Of a DNA stretch of 64,000 nt, positions 17,024-25,499 are shown one piece after another (positions within the stretch are counted from its first letter, which is position 1; each line of letters begins with the position of its first letter). A model generated the notes under the pieces. It searched no databases. It was given only the letters and a program-made list of their open reading frames with translations, and had not been told where the DNA came from. The DNA comes from Bacillus norwichensis (GTDB taxonomy: Bacteria > Bacillota > Bacilli > Bacillales > Bacillaceae_C), in assembly GCF_014836955.1 (NCBI RefSeq), contig NZ_JACSPV010000008.1, positions 76,783-140,782 on the forward strand. Direction: 5' to 3'. The translations under genes and the position numbers were made by a program.

Positions 17024-17941
17024 ATGTATGCATACATTATCATGATTTTCGTAGTGATTTTTTACGCTGGGAATATTCTTGTCGGTAAGGCAATCAATGA
17101 ATTGCCACCGTTGACAATGTCGTTCTTCCGGTTATTAATAGCATTCTTGCTTTTGCTGCCGATTGGAATTCGGAGTGCCTGGACTCAGCGTTCCATTTTT
17201 AAAGAATATAAAAAGCCTTTTTTAGTTATGACCTTCACTGGTATTTGCTTTTTTAATGTGTTTTTATACGGCGCCCTGCAATTTACGACGACTGCCAAAG
17301 TTTCGGTTCTTGAAGCAGTCATTCCAGTGGCAACAGTTCTGTTGAGCGCATTTTTATTAAAAGAAAGGCTTGGCGGTGTTCAATGGGCAGGTATTTTTCT
17401 GTCCTTGGCCGGAGCGGTTTGGGTCATCATGGATGGGAAAGTTTTGCAATTGGCGGGTAGCGGTTGGAATCTGGGTGACGGCATTATGGCAGGCGCTATT
17501 TTAATGTGGGCCATCTATTCTATTGTCGTGAAACAATATATGCATCTCTTTCCCCAATATGGGGCCGTATTGGTTATGACGGGAATCTCGGTGCTTGTCT
17601 TGTTCCCTGCGGTATTAATAGAATGGTATTTTATTGGAGTTCCGTCGTTAACCGGATCAAATATTGTGGGTCTACTATATTTGGGGGCCTTTCCTTCTGT
17701 TATTGCATTGATCTTATATAACCGTGGAGTAGAACTGCTTGGTCCGTCCAGAGCTTCTGTATTTTTGAATTTTCTTCCCGTCGCCACAATGGCAGGCGCT
17801 TATCTTTTGCTAGGGGAATCTATTTCAGTGATACAGATGGTTGGAGCGTTAGTCGTTATATGCGGTGTTATTTTTACAACCCGTCCTATCAGGCAGCCAA
17901 TAGGTGAAAAAGTTGATGTAAAAGAAAATAAGTGTTCGTGA
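17024..17941 (+). CDS. EamA/DMT-family transporter
   Basis: 305 residues with ten predicted membrane helices in two five-helix EamA repeats, for example VIFYAGNILVGKAINELPP at the start and SVIALILYNRGVELLGPSRA in the second repeat. Members export amino acids or other metabolites. Substrate unknown. AAAGGAGAG precedes ATG 17024. It is a single gene, closed by the convergent terminator at 18075. Confidence 0.8.
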   Translation: MYAYIIMIFVVIFYAGNILVGKAINELPPLTMSFFRLLIAFLLLLPIGIRSAWTQRSIFKEYKKPFLVMTFTGICFFNVFLYGALQFTTTAKVSVLEAVIPVATVLLSAFLLKERLGGVQWAGIFLSLAGAVWVIMDGKVLQLAGSGWNLGDGIMAGAILMWAIYSIVVKQYMHLFPQYGAVLVMTGISVLVLFPAVLIEWYFIGVPSLTGSNIVGLLYLGAFPSVIALILYNRGVELLGPSRASVFLNFLPVATMAGAYLLLGESISVIQMVGALVVICGVIFTTRPIRQPIGEKVDVKENKCS

Positions 17942-18074
17942 GAGAGTCGAGTATTTGGCTTTTTTATGTTTGTAGGGATAATATGATTTGTGATTTCTGA
18001 TCTGCATCTAGCTAGTCCTTAGCTTACAACGGAGGTGAGCCACTTAGGTTCTAAGGTCACAGCAGAGCTATAAA

Positions 18075-18124
18075 AACCGCACTCTAATTATGAGATTTAT
18101 CTGATGATTAGGGTGCGGTTCGTA
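18075..18124. terminator. bidirectional terminator
   Basis: AACCGCACTCTAAT (18075-18088) pairs perfectly with ATTAGGGTGCGGTT (18107-18120), between two convergent genes. Confidence 0.8.
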
Positions 18125-18145
18125 TTGAGTGTTTTCAAATATATA

Positions 18146-18940
18146 TTAGTTTGTAGAGGCCATCATTTCGGTCATAACTTTATCCATCTCATTGACTAAT
18201 CGGAACCCACCATCAACGATAATCGATATTCCTGTAAGGAAGTGGCTGTCAGGAGAAGCAAGAAAACATGCAGCTTCTGCAACATCTTCAGGAGATCCTA
18301 TTTTTCCGAGAGGTGTTGAAGTTGCAATCCTTTCTTCTGCCATAGCCAAAATGCCGTCTGTCAATGTTGAACGAATAATACCTGGTTTTAAAGCGTTAAC
18401 AGTAATATTATAGGAAGCGAGATCCTTTGCACTTGTCTCTGTAAGACCCAGGAGGGCATATTTTGCAGCGGCATAATGAGCAAATCCTTGCAGAGATGTT
18501 TCAGAAGCTAACGATGACATATTGATGATGCGCCCATAGTTTTGCATTTTCATGTACTTTGCAGAAGCTTTTAAACAATAAAACGATCCATTGACATGAA
18601 TATCAAGCAAATTCTTCCACTCTTCATTACTTATCAAATCCACTGGTGCAGGGTTTCCGGATATACCTGCGTTATTAACTAGAATATCAATTCTTCCAGA
18701 GCTTTTATAAATAAGATCCATTGTGGAAATAACCTGGTCCGCATCCCGAACATCCAATTGTAGAAAATCGGCTTTACCGCCAGATTCATGAATTTCTTGA
18801 ACCGTTTTTTTTCCTCCACCTTCTTGTACATCTGTTGCCCACACATAGGCTCCTTCATTGCTTAACTTTTTAGAAATTGCTTTACCAATACCGCTTCCTG
18901 CACCAGTTACAATCGCTGTTTGCCCATCTAACTTTTTCAT
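18146..18940 (-). CDS. short-chain dehydrogenase/reductase (classical SDR)
   Basis: 264 residues. Cofactor motif TGAGSGIGKAI, NNAG, catalytic Ser in NMSSLAS and YAAAK (Tyr and Lys) are all in place. The acidic residue after the second strand (ATDVQEGG) favours NAD(H) over NADP(H). The substrate is unknown; a hydroxyacyl or polyol is likely. AGGAGGAG precedes the start. A cre-like site just upstream suggests CcpA repression, pointing to a catabolic role. The BTAD regulator gene lies immediately upstream on the same strand and may control it. Confidence 0.8.
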   Translation of the reverse strand: MKKLDGQTAIVTGAGSGIGKAISKKLSNEGAYVWATDVQEGGGKKTVQEIHESGGKADFLQLDVRDADQVISTMDLIYKSSGRIDILVNNAGISGNPAPVDLISNEEWKNLLDIHVNGSFYCLKASAKYMKMQNYGRIINMSSLASETSLQGFAHYAAAKYALLGLTETSAKDLASYNITVNALKPGIIRSTLTDGILAMAEERIATSTPLGKIGSPEDVAEAACFLASPDSHFLTGISIIVDGGFRLVNEMDKVMTEMMASTN

Positions 18941-18958
18941 ACGACCTCTCCTCCTTTT

Positions 18959-18972
18959 TGCTAACGCTTACA
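18959..18972 (-). promoter_or_regulatory. cre-like CcpA site before the SDR gene
   Basis: Read on the minus strand, TGTAAGCGTTAGCA matches the cre consensus TGWAANCGNTNWCA at all but one position. It lies between the end of the upstream regulator gene and the SDR ribosome-binding site. Confidence 0.6.
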
Positions 18973-18988
18973 TTGTAGGTTGAGAGTC

Positions 18989-21697
18989 TTACTGTGACCT
19001 TACTATATACACGTCTTTTAGGAGAGTATATATAGTATTGCTTATATCAATACCCACCTCATTTTTCAAAACTTCAATGGCTTTATCAGCAATTGTCTGG
19101 GCTTTTCGTACTTCACCAATGTCTTTTAATATCTTAATATACCTCACGTAATATTTTTCTTCATATGAATCCAGCTTAATCATCGTTTCCAGAATTTTAG
19201 CAGCATCCCGCAGCTTATTGTTTTGCTCACAATCTGCAAGCCATTTATCAAGTGTGGAGAGATATTGATATCGAACTTCTTCGCGTTTATCTATAAGCCA
19301 TTCTTCATATAAATATTCCTCTAGTAACTCCCCTTTATATACTGAGAGTGTTTCTGAAAAAACATGTGGGCTATATGATTTGTCTAATAAATAATAAAGT
19401 CGTTCAAGATCTATATCTGCTTCATCAAATTTAAAAAAATAATGAGATCCATCGTAAGCAATGAATGTTGAGCTTCGGCCTTTAATTAGATCTGGTTCTA
19501 AAAATTTTCTTAAAACTGATAGGGCAACGTATAGTTGATTTGCCGCAGCTTCTTCAGTTTCATCAGGAAACAATAATCCAATGAGTTCATCCGAGGACCA
19601 CCTTCTTTTACCGCTTGATGCAAGGAGCAGTAATAATCTTAGGCTTGCTTTTCGTTTAATATGTTTTTTCTCTCCATTGATAAAAATTGAAAGGGGGCCT
19701 AATAGTTGTATTTTTAATAACGGAGGCTTATCAATCTCTACAATTTCATATCCCTTTATCCATGTATATCCTGATTTTCGGATCATGTCTCTTAATTTTT
19801 TATCAAGCCGTCTTGCATCATCATATTTTTGTTGTTCATACAAAATGGACATCAGCCTTTTTTGAACAAGACAAGACATATATTGAAACCCGTTAAAACT
19901 TTGATTGGACTCTTCTAACATTTGTTGTGCTTCTTTTAATTGTCCTCCGGCTCTTAGACACTTGGACATCTCAGCTTTAGCCCATCCCATATCCCCGGCA
20001 ATATTAAAAAGACGGACATATTCGAGAGCTTGGCCAGCCCAATCAAGCGCTTTTTTTATGTCTCCGCTTTTTCTGAAATATCGACTTATCGTACACATGG
20101 GATAAATAATCGATGCCTCATCACATTCTCGCGATACTTCCAATGATTGTTCAGCCAACCTTCTGGCCACATCAAGATTTCCTTTATCCAGCAAAAGTTC
20201 AGCTATATTCCAGAGTGCATGCATTTGAACCTGTTTAAATCCACGTTGTTCAGCAATCGCAAGAGCTTGGCGTGAAAGTCTGATTGATTTTTCGTTTTTT
20301 CTAGTAAAGCGGTACATTTGGGCGAGTAAGCTTGAATTAAGGGCAATCATTGGTTCATTGTCGGTACTCACTGCTATTTCGAGACTTGTTTTATAATAAT
20401 GTATAGCTTTATTTAAATCCCCTTGATAAAAATTTATAGTTGCCAATCTATGGCAAACATCTGTATAAGCCACTAAATCCTTTTCTTTATAATACACTGC
20501 GATATTTTCCAAATGCTCCAACAGCGAAGTGCTTAAACTTACTGGCAGACATCTGAATAAGAAAAAGCTTAGCCTGTATAAATGAAGTGCTGGAGAGAAT
20601 TGTTCCAGCCATCCATCCAGTATCAAAAGAAATTCTCTCGGCTCATAACGTTCCGTCATATCTTCGATAAACTCTATTACGAGTTGATCTTCGTTAGCTG
20701 CTAAGGCATGCGATAAAGCTTCAATAAATCTGAATTTCTTTCTATAAAAAAGTGCGATTTCACGATGGCGCTCTCTGATTGTTTCTGAACCCAGTTTATT
20801 CTGTGCCAGCTCATAAAAAAACTTTCGGAACAGTCGAGTAAGCTTCAATTCTGCTTCATGCACGGAAAAAAATAATGGTATGTGCTCCAATTCGTTTAAA
20901 TAATCGGAAACGGGTGTATCTGTTAAATATTCCTGTAGAATCTCTTTCTCTAGTTTACAAAAAAGGGAAGTGTTCAAAATAAAATCAAAAAGGTGATCCG
21001 GCAACTTATTAACAATTTCAGTAGACAGATATTGGACAAGATCTTTGTTTTTGTAAAATGAATCTACATAACATTTAAAATGATAGTTGAAGTCCAAATG
21101 AGGAGTTTCATTGCAGAATAATGCAAGGCCAGCGGGCCATCCATCAAATAAAGAAAAAATATAATGAATGAAATTATCTGGTATGTTTGCATGAAGATAT
21201 TCCTTTAACATCAGTTTGGTCTCTGTTTCAGTAAAAGCAAGCATTTCTTTGTTGATTATAATCCCAGTACCTTGTATCTTCCATCGGCTGGTAGGGAAGC
21301 CTTCTGGTTTTTTTCTTCCGGATAATACTATTGTCATCATATGAGGAAGATTTTCAATCCAAGAGACCATCTTTATAGTTTCGTTTAAATTCAATTGAAT
21401 TAGTTCGGTCTGGTCAATTACGACCCAAGAAGGTTTCTTATTTTGATAGGGCGGCAGCAAAACCATCAGCTGGTCAAAGGTAAGTATAGGCTTCGTAAGG
21501 GTGATCCAATGGCCTAAGAGGTCAGGATATTGATGAAAAAAGGATTTAAGCAAGGACGTTTTTCCATATCCGGCTCCAGCTGTAAGCATAACAATCTGTT
21601 TGGAGGGGCGTGTTAAAAGTAGAGAAAACAATCGTTTTCTTGGAATCAAGTGCTTATCCGGGAAAAGCTTAGCGGAAATCTGGTCCAATATCCTCAC
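18989..21697 (-). CDS. large BTAD/TPR transcriptional regulator with MalT-like ATPase
   Basis: 902 residues in three parts. The N-terminal ~300 form a STAND/MalT-like NTPase (Walker A GAGYGKTSLL about residue 41, Walker B SWVVIDQTEL). Residues ~380-650 are TPR-like helical repeats. The C-terminus (from LQLLGPLSIFINGEKKHIKR) is a winged-helix plus BTAD module of the SARP/AfsR type, where the winged helix contacts DNA. Such proteins are signal-gated activators. It is divergent from the cupin gene and followed by the SDR gene, so either or both may be targets. Confidence 0.8.
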   Translation of the reverse strand: MRILDQISAKLFPDKHLIPRKRLFSLLLTRPSKQIVMLTAGAGYGKTSLLKSFFHQYPDLLGHWITLTKPILTFDQLMVLLPPYQNKKPSWVVIDQTELIQLNLNETIKMVSWIENLPHMMTIVLSGRKKPEGFPTSRWKIQGTGIIINKEMLAFTETETKLMLKEYLHANIPDNFIHYIFSLFDGWPAGLALFCNETPHLDFNYHFKCYVDSFYKNKDLVQYLSTEIVNKLPDHLFDFILNTSLFCKLEKEILQEYLTDTPVSDYLNELEHIPLFFSVHEAELKLTRLFRKFFYELAQNKLGSETIRERHREIALFYRKKFRFIEALSHALAANEDQLVIEFIEDMTERYEPREFLLILDGWLEQFSPALHLYRLSFFLFRCLPVSLSTSLLEHLENIAVYYKEKDLVAYTDVCHRLATINFYQGDLNKAIHYYKTSLEIAVSTDNEPMIALNSSLLAQMYRFTRKNEKSIRLSRQALAIAEQRGFKQVQMHALWNIAELLLDKGNLDVARRLAEQSLEVSRECDEASIIYPMCTISRYFRKSGDIKKALDWAGQALEYVRLFNIAGDMGWAKAEMSKCLRAGGQLKEAQQMLEESNQSFNGFQYMSCLVQKRLMSILYEQQKYDDARRLDKKLRDMIRKSGYTWIKGYEIVEIDKPPLLKIQLLGPLSIFINGEKKHIKRKASLRLLLLLASSGKRRWSSDELIGLLFPDETEEAAANQLYVALSVLRKFLEPDLIKGRSSTFIAYDGSHYFFKFDEADIDLERLYYLLDKSYSPHVFSETLSVYKGELLEEYLYEEWLIDKREEVRYQYLSTLDKWLADCEQNNKLRDAAKILETMIKLDSYEEKYYVRYIKILKDIGEVRKAQTIADKAIEVLKNEVGIDISNTIYTLLKDVYIVRSQ

Positions 21698-21721
21698 CCT
21701 TTTTTATTTGAATTTTCGAAT

Positions 21722-21750
21722 ATAATAGCATATTAATTCTATTTACTCAA
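21722..21750 (-). promoter_or_regulatory. putative sigma-A promoter of the BTAD regulator
   Basis: On the minus strand, TTGAGT (21750-21745), 17-base spacer, TATTAT (21727-21722). It lies in the 120-base divergent gap shared with the cupin gene. Confidence 0.5.
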
Positions 21751-21819
21751 TTCTGTAAGATGGGAGTAAGGTTAATATTTTATGATAAATGTGGATCTAG
21801 TAAAAAAGGAGGAAAACAT

Positions 21820-22350
21820 ATGACTAACCAAATTAAAAGATTCACACCAGATTTTTGGATGAAAAGCCCGGGGAACACTCCGAAAGGAGAACGCAGGGAT
21901 TTTGTCAATCCAGATTGGATTCCTTGGACGGATTGGCTCATGCCGGGTACTTATTTTAAGCTTTTGATGTGTGATCTCGTATCAGGAAACTTTACATTAC
22001 TTTTAAAAGTTGATCCTGGAGTGAAAGCAGCTGTTCACTGGCATCTTCATAATACAGAAGCGTTTATCCTAGAAGGCGGCTTCTATTATGAGGAGGAGGG
22101 AGACGATAAGGGATATAAAAACTATTATACATGTGAAGCAGCCGGAAATATTCATGAACCGTTCACCACACCTGAAGGATGTATAATGTTTGCTATATCT
22201 CATGGTCCGATTGGGGGCTATGATAACGATGGCAATCTTGTTGTGATGGCTGATGCACGTTTGCATTATTATATGGCGAAGGAAAACAACGCCATTGAGT
22301 ATACGACAGTTGTTGATTACACGTTTGGTACAAAGGACTTACAGGAATGA
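21820..22350 (+). CDS. cupin-domain protein, dioxygenase-like
   Basis: 176 residues containing one cupin barrel. The metal-binding set is seen as HWHLHNTEAFILEGG (two His and a Glu) and a later His in GNIHEPF. The overall layout resembles the 2,4'-dihydroxyacetophenone dioxygenase/acetylacetone-cleaving cupins, which split C-C bonds with Fe(II), but assignment to a reaction is not secure. AAAGGAGG is close upstream of ATG 21820; an in-frame start at 21760 has no such site. It is divergent from the BTAD regulator, which probably controls it. Confidence 0.65.
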   Translation: MTNQIKRFTPDFWMKSPGNTPKGERRDFVNPDWIPWTDWLMPGTYFKLLMCDLVSGNFTLLLKVDPGVKAAVHWHLHNTEAFILEGGFYYEEEGDDKGYKNYYTCEAAGNIHEPFTTPEGCIMFAISHGPIGGYDNDGNLVVMADARLHYYMAKENNAIEYTTVVDYTFGTKDLQE

Positions 22351-22382
22351 ATGATTAATTTATGAAAATACAAAATGCAAGC

Positions 22383-22429
22383 AGAACAGTTTGATTGACT
22401 TAACAATCATTCAAACTGTTCTTTTTTTA
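22383..22429 (+). terminator. Rho-independent terminator
   Basis: AGAACAGTTTGA (22383-22394) pairs perfectly with TCAAACTGTTCT (22411-22422) and is followed by seven T. Confidence 0.9.
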
Positions 22430-22463
22430 TTGTGGGAAAGAAGGCGGTATCCATCTTGACAGT

Positions 22464-22492
22464 GCATAAGATATCATCAAATGAACATACTA
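22464..22492 (+). promoter_or_regulatory. sigma-G-like forespore promoter of the germinant-receptor operon
   Basis: GCATA (22464-22468), a 17-base spacer and CATACTA (22486-22492) fit the sigma-G consensus (GHATR, about 17-18 bases, CATNNTA). It lies after the upstream terminator and about 33 bases before the chosen GerA-subunit start, which is where germination receptors are expected to be transcribed in the forespore. Confidence 0.65.
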
Positions 22493-22524
22493 CAAAGAAC
22501 GTTTTATTACCGGGGGATTTGAAT

Positions 22525-24051
22525 ATGAAATTCTTTAAAAAAGGGAAGGCCAAGTTCGTCATTTGCAAGGATCAAAATGTAAATTCTCGTGATTCCTTTA
22601 TCAACCCTTCCTTAGAAGAAGTCAAAGCAGCTTTTGATGATCATTTCGGTCATCAAAACGACATAATATACAGGAATTTCATCATTCAAAATATGAATGA
22701 TCATAAGGCAATGCTTGTATTTATGAGAGATATTACGAACCAGGACTGGATTTCTCAACAGATTATCACGCCTTTAAGCGAAATAGAGATGAAGCATCAA
22801 TATCATGGAAAAAGTATAACGACTAGTCTCAAGGAGCGGGTCTTGACAACTGGGGATGTTGTTGTTGTGGATGACTTGGTAAAAGCTTTTGATGATTTGT
22901 TGTCCGGAAAAGCAATATTGTTTTTAGAGAATGAAATATCTGCACTTAGTATATCGGTAAGTGATTGGGAGAGCCGTTCAGTAGAGGAACCAACATCCCA
23001 GACGGTGGTTAGGGGACCAAGAGAAGGTTTTACCGAATCATTAAGTAAAAATAAGGCATTACTAAGGAAAAGAATCCAAAGTCATCGATTTCGAATTGAA
23101 ACGTCAAAGGTTGGAGAGATTACGCAAACAAATGTAAGCATTGCCTTTATTGAGGGGATTGCAGATAAGGACATTATTAAAGAAGTTAAAAGAAGAATCA
23201 ATGAAATTCACATTGATGGTGTTTTAGAAAGCAATAATATTGAGGAGTTAATTCAGGATCAAACGTTCACGCCGTTTCCAACAGTAGCGAATTCGGAACG
23301 ACCTGATGTTGTTGCGGCGGCGTTGCTTGAGGGAAGGGTTGCCATATTGGTCGACGGAACTCCATTTGTTTTAATGGTGCCTGTAGTATTTATTCAATTT
23401 TTTCAAACACCTGAAGATTATTCCTCGCGAGCTATGGAGGCAAGCTTCCTTCGTATATTGCGCCATGCTTCACTACTTATTACTTTATTGGTTCCATCTA
23501 TTTACATCGCTTTAACAACCTTTCACCAGGAAATGATACCACCCAAGTTGCTGACTGGCCTAGCGGCCCAAAGGGAAGGAGTGCCCTTTTCGGCTTTTGT
23601 AGAAGCACTGTTCATGGAAGTCACATTTGAAATCCTTAGAGAAGCTGGCATTCGAATGCCGAAATCCGTAGGCCAAGCAGTATCAGTGGTCGGCGCGATT
23701 GTCATCGGGCAAGCAGCTGTCGAAGCAGACTTTGTTTCTGCCGCAATGGTGATTGTCGTTTCCGTAACAGCGATTGCCAGCTTCGTGATGCCTAGCTATA
23801 ATCTCGGAAACTCTGTACGAATGCTTCGTTTCTTTATTATGGTTTGCGCTGCTGCTTTGGGGTTTTTTGGTATCATTCTTGGACTATTTTCTATCATTGT
23901 TCATCTTTGCAGTTTGCGCTCTTTCGGGGTACCCTACATGTCTCCCATGGGACCGTTTAATCTAAAGGATCAAAAAGATACATTTGTCAGAATGCCACGA
24001 AATACCTTCAGTTCAAAGAGTGAATTCTTACGGAAACAAACTCGTCAATAG
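22525..24051 (+). CDS. spore germination receptor subunit A (GerAA/GerBA/GerKA family)
   Basis: About 508 residues. A soluble N-terminal domain (~280 residues, containing RGPREGFTESL and the following GerA core) leads into four to five membrane helices and a C-terminal tail. Subunit A of inner-membrane germinant receptors takes part in nutrient sensing and ion release. ATG 22525 is chosen because it follows the sigma-G-like promoter and has GGGGG 8 bases upstream. The longer frame from GTG 22432 would start within bases of the previous terminator and ahead of the promoter, with no ribosome-binding site. Confidence 0.9.
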   Translation: MKFFKKGKAKFVICKDQNVNSRDSFINPSLEEVKAAFDDHFGHQNDIIYRNFIIQNMNDHKAMLVFMRDITNQDWISQQIITPLSEIEMKHQYHGKSITTSLKERVLTTGDVVVVDDLVKAFDDLLSGKAILFLENEISALSISVSDWESRSVEEPTSQTVVRGPREGFTESLSKNKALLRKRIQSHRFRIETSKVGEITQTNVSIAFIEGIADKDIIKEVKRRINEIHIDGVLESNNIEELIQDQTFTPFPTVANSERPDVVAAALLEGRVAILVDGTPFVLMVPVVFIQFFQTPEDYSSRAMEASFLRILRHASLLITLLVPSIYIALTTFHQEMIPPKLLTGLAAQREGVPFSAFVEALFMEVTFEILREAGIRMPKSVGQAVSVVGAIVIGQAAVEADFVSAAMVIVVSVTAIASFVMPSYNLGNSVRMLRFFIMVCAAALGFFGIILGLFSIIVHLCSLRSFGVPYMSPMGPFNLKDQKDTFVRMPRNTFSSKSEFLRKQTRQ

Positions 24052-24062
24052 GAGGTTCCATG

Positions 24063-25262
24063 ATGCGGTCAAAAAAAATGGTACTGCTCTTTATGATTGT
24101 TTCATTATTCACGCTTACCGGCTGCTGGAACAGCCGAGAATTGGATGAACTGGCATTCACATACGGATTTGGCATAGATAAAGTTGATGGGGAGTATAGT
24201 GTAACAGCCCAAGTTATAAACCCTGAACAAGTTTCTAATAAAAAAACGTCTGGAACTGGTTCACCAGTTGTCATGTATGAAGGCAGGGATAAGACTGTAT
24301 TGAGTGCAATTAGGAAAATCTCTTTAGTTTCTCCAAGAAAAATATATGGAGGGCATCTATACACACTCATTGTAAGTGAGGAAGTCGCTAGAGAAGGACT
24401 AAGTGATATATTGGATCTTTTCAATAGGGATCCAGAATCACGAAGTGATTTCTATGTTGTTGTTGCCAAAGATCATACAGCAAAGGACATTTTATCTATG
24501 ATTACACCTTTTTTGGTGGCTCCTACACTGGAAATTTTTGAGCAATTGGAACTTTCAAGTAAAAACTGGGACCCATCAAAGACAACAACCTTGAGAGAGT
24601 TGATTTCCAAAATACCTCTTAATGGTATACATCCGGTTGTTCCAAGCATATTGCCTGGCAAGCCAACTGGAGGACAGTCAGAAAGCAATATGAAAACACC
24701 ACAGCCGCCACTGCCGAGCGGACAACTGGCGGTTTTCTACCATGACCAGTTAAGGGATTGGTTAGAGGATGACGAAGCACGGACCTATAATATAATTTCA
24801 AATAATGTAAAAAACTCTGTAACACCCTTTCCATGCTCTAATGGGGGATATGGCGTGATGGAATCGCAGAATGTGAAGACGAAATTGAAACCGGATTTTT
24901 CAAAAAACAAACCTACGATGAATATAGATATTACCTTCAAAGGTAAGATTGCTGAATTAGACTGTTCACAAGACATTACAACCACTGATGAGTTTTTTAA
25001 AATGGAAAAGCAAATTGAAAAATACTTACAACGTTTCTTCACTACCAATACCAAAAGTATTCAACAAAATGTTGGTATTGATATTTTGGGATTTGGACAG
25101 GAGTTTTACCGGAAAAGACCGAATGAATGGAGAAAAATGGAGGATAATTGGGATGAAATTTTTGAAGAACTGCCAGTGAATATCCATGTTACAGTCAATC
25201 TTAAGAATGCTGGAACAATCAAGAACTCGCTCAAAGAGAAATTACGGGAGCTGAGTGAATAG
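24063..25262 (+). CDS. spore germination receptor subunit C lipoprotein (GerAC family)
   Basis: About 399 residues with a lipobox (LTGC, Cys about residue 21) directly followed by WNSRELDEL, the hallmark start of mature GerAC proteins. Typical further elements are AFTYGFGIDK, a region with KIYGGHLYTLIVSEE, and a C-terminal domain ending VTVNLKNAGTI. It sits on the outer face of the spore inner membrane. AGGAGG at 24050 gives 7-base spacing to ATG 24063; ATG 24060 is the alternative. Lipidation normally needs Lgt. Confidence 0.9.
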   Translation: MRSKKMVLLFMIVSLFTLTGCWNSRELDELAFTYGFGIDKVDGEYSVTAQVINPEQVSNKKTSGTGSPVVMYEGRDKTVLSAIRKISLVSPRKIYGGHLYTLIVSEEVAREGLSDILDLFNRDPESRSDFYVVVAKDHTAKDILSMITPFLVAPTLEIFEQLELSSKNWDPSKTTTLRELISKIPLNGIHPVVPSILPGKPTGGQSESNMKTPQPPLPSGQLAVFYHDQLRDWLEDDEARTYNIISNNVKNSVTPFPCSNGGYGVMESQNVKTKLKPDFSKNKPTMNIDITFKGKIAELDCSQDITTTDEFFKMEKQIEKYLQRFFTTNTKSIQQNVGIDILGFGQEFYRKRPNEWRKMEDNWDEIFEELPVNIHVTVNLKNAGTIKNSLKEKLRELSE

Positions 25263-25495
25263 TGTTCTATATATTTCCATTCATGCTGGCTATTGCGGCT
25301 ATTTTCATTGATCGTAAAGCGTTAAAGAACGGGAGCAAATTGGAAAAGGGAATTTATTTTTCCATTCTAGGGATCTTCATTGCCATTTGTTTGCTTAAAC
25401 TAATGGGAATTGAGGTCAGATTTCCCTTTAAATGGATATTGGATAAATTGCCAATCATTAAGCACTTTTATCAGTTTTTTAGTGTGAAAGGGTGA
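25262..25495 (+). CDS. small two-helix germinant-receptor D subunit
   Basis: 77 residues with two predicted membrane helices (YIFPFMLAIAAIFI and GIYFSILGIFIAICLLKLMG). It starts with GTG overlapping the last base of the subunit-C stop, so it is translationally coupled. Small two-helix proteins of this kind, encoded in or next to gerA-type operons in Bacillus species, are known as D subunits and alter the germination response. The family is very divergent, so position and topology are the main evidence here. Confidence 0.7.
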   Translation: MFYIFPFMLAIAAIFIDRKALKNGSKLEKGIYFSILGIFIAICLLKLMGIEVRFPFKWILDKLPIIKHFYQFFSVKG

Positions 25496-25499
25496 GTTT

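Noticed and set aside
22432-22524. Upstream GTG start for germination subunit A
   Set aside because: It lies three bases after the terminator T-run and before the sigma-G-like promoter, without a ribosome-binding site.
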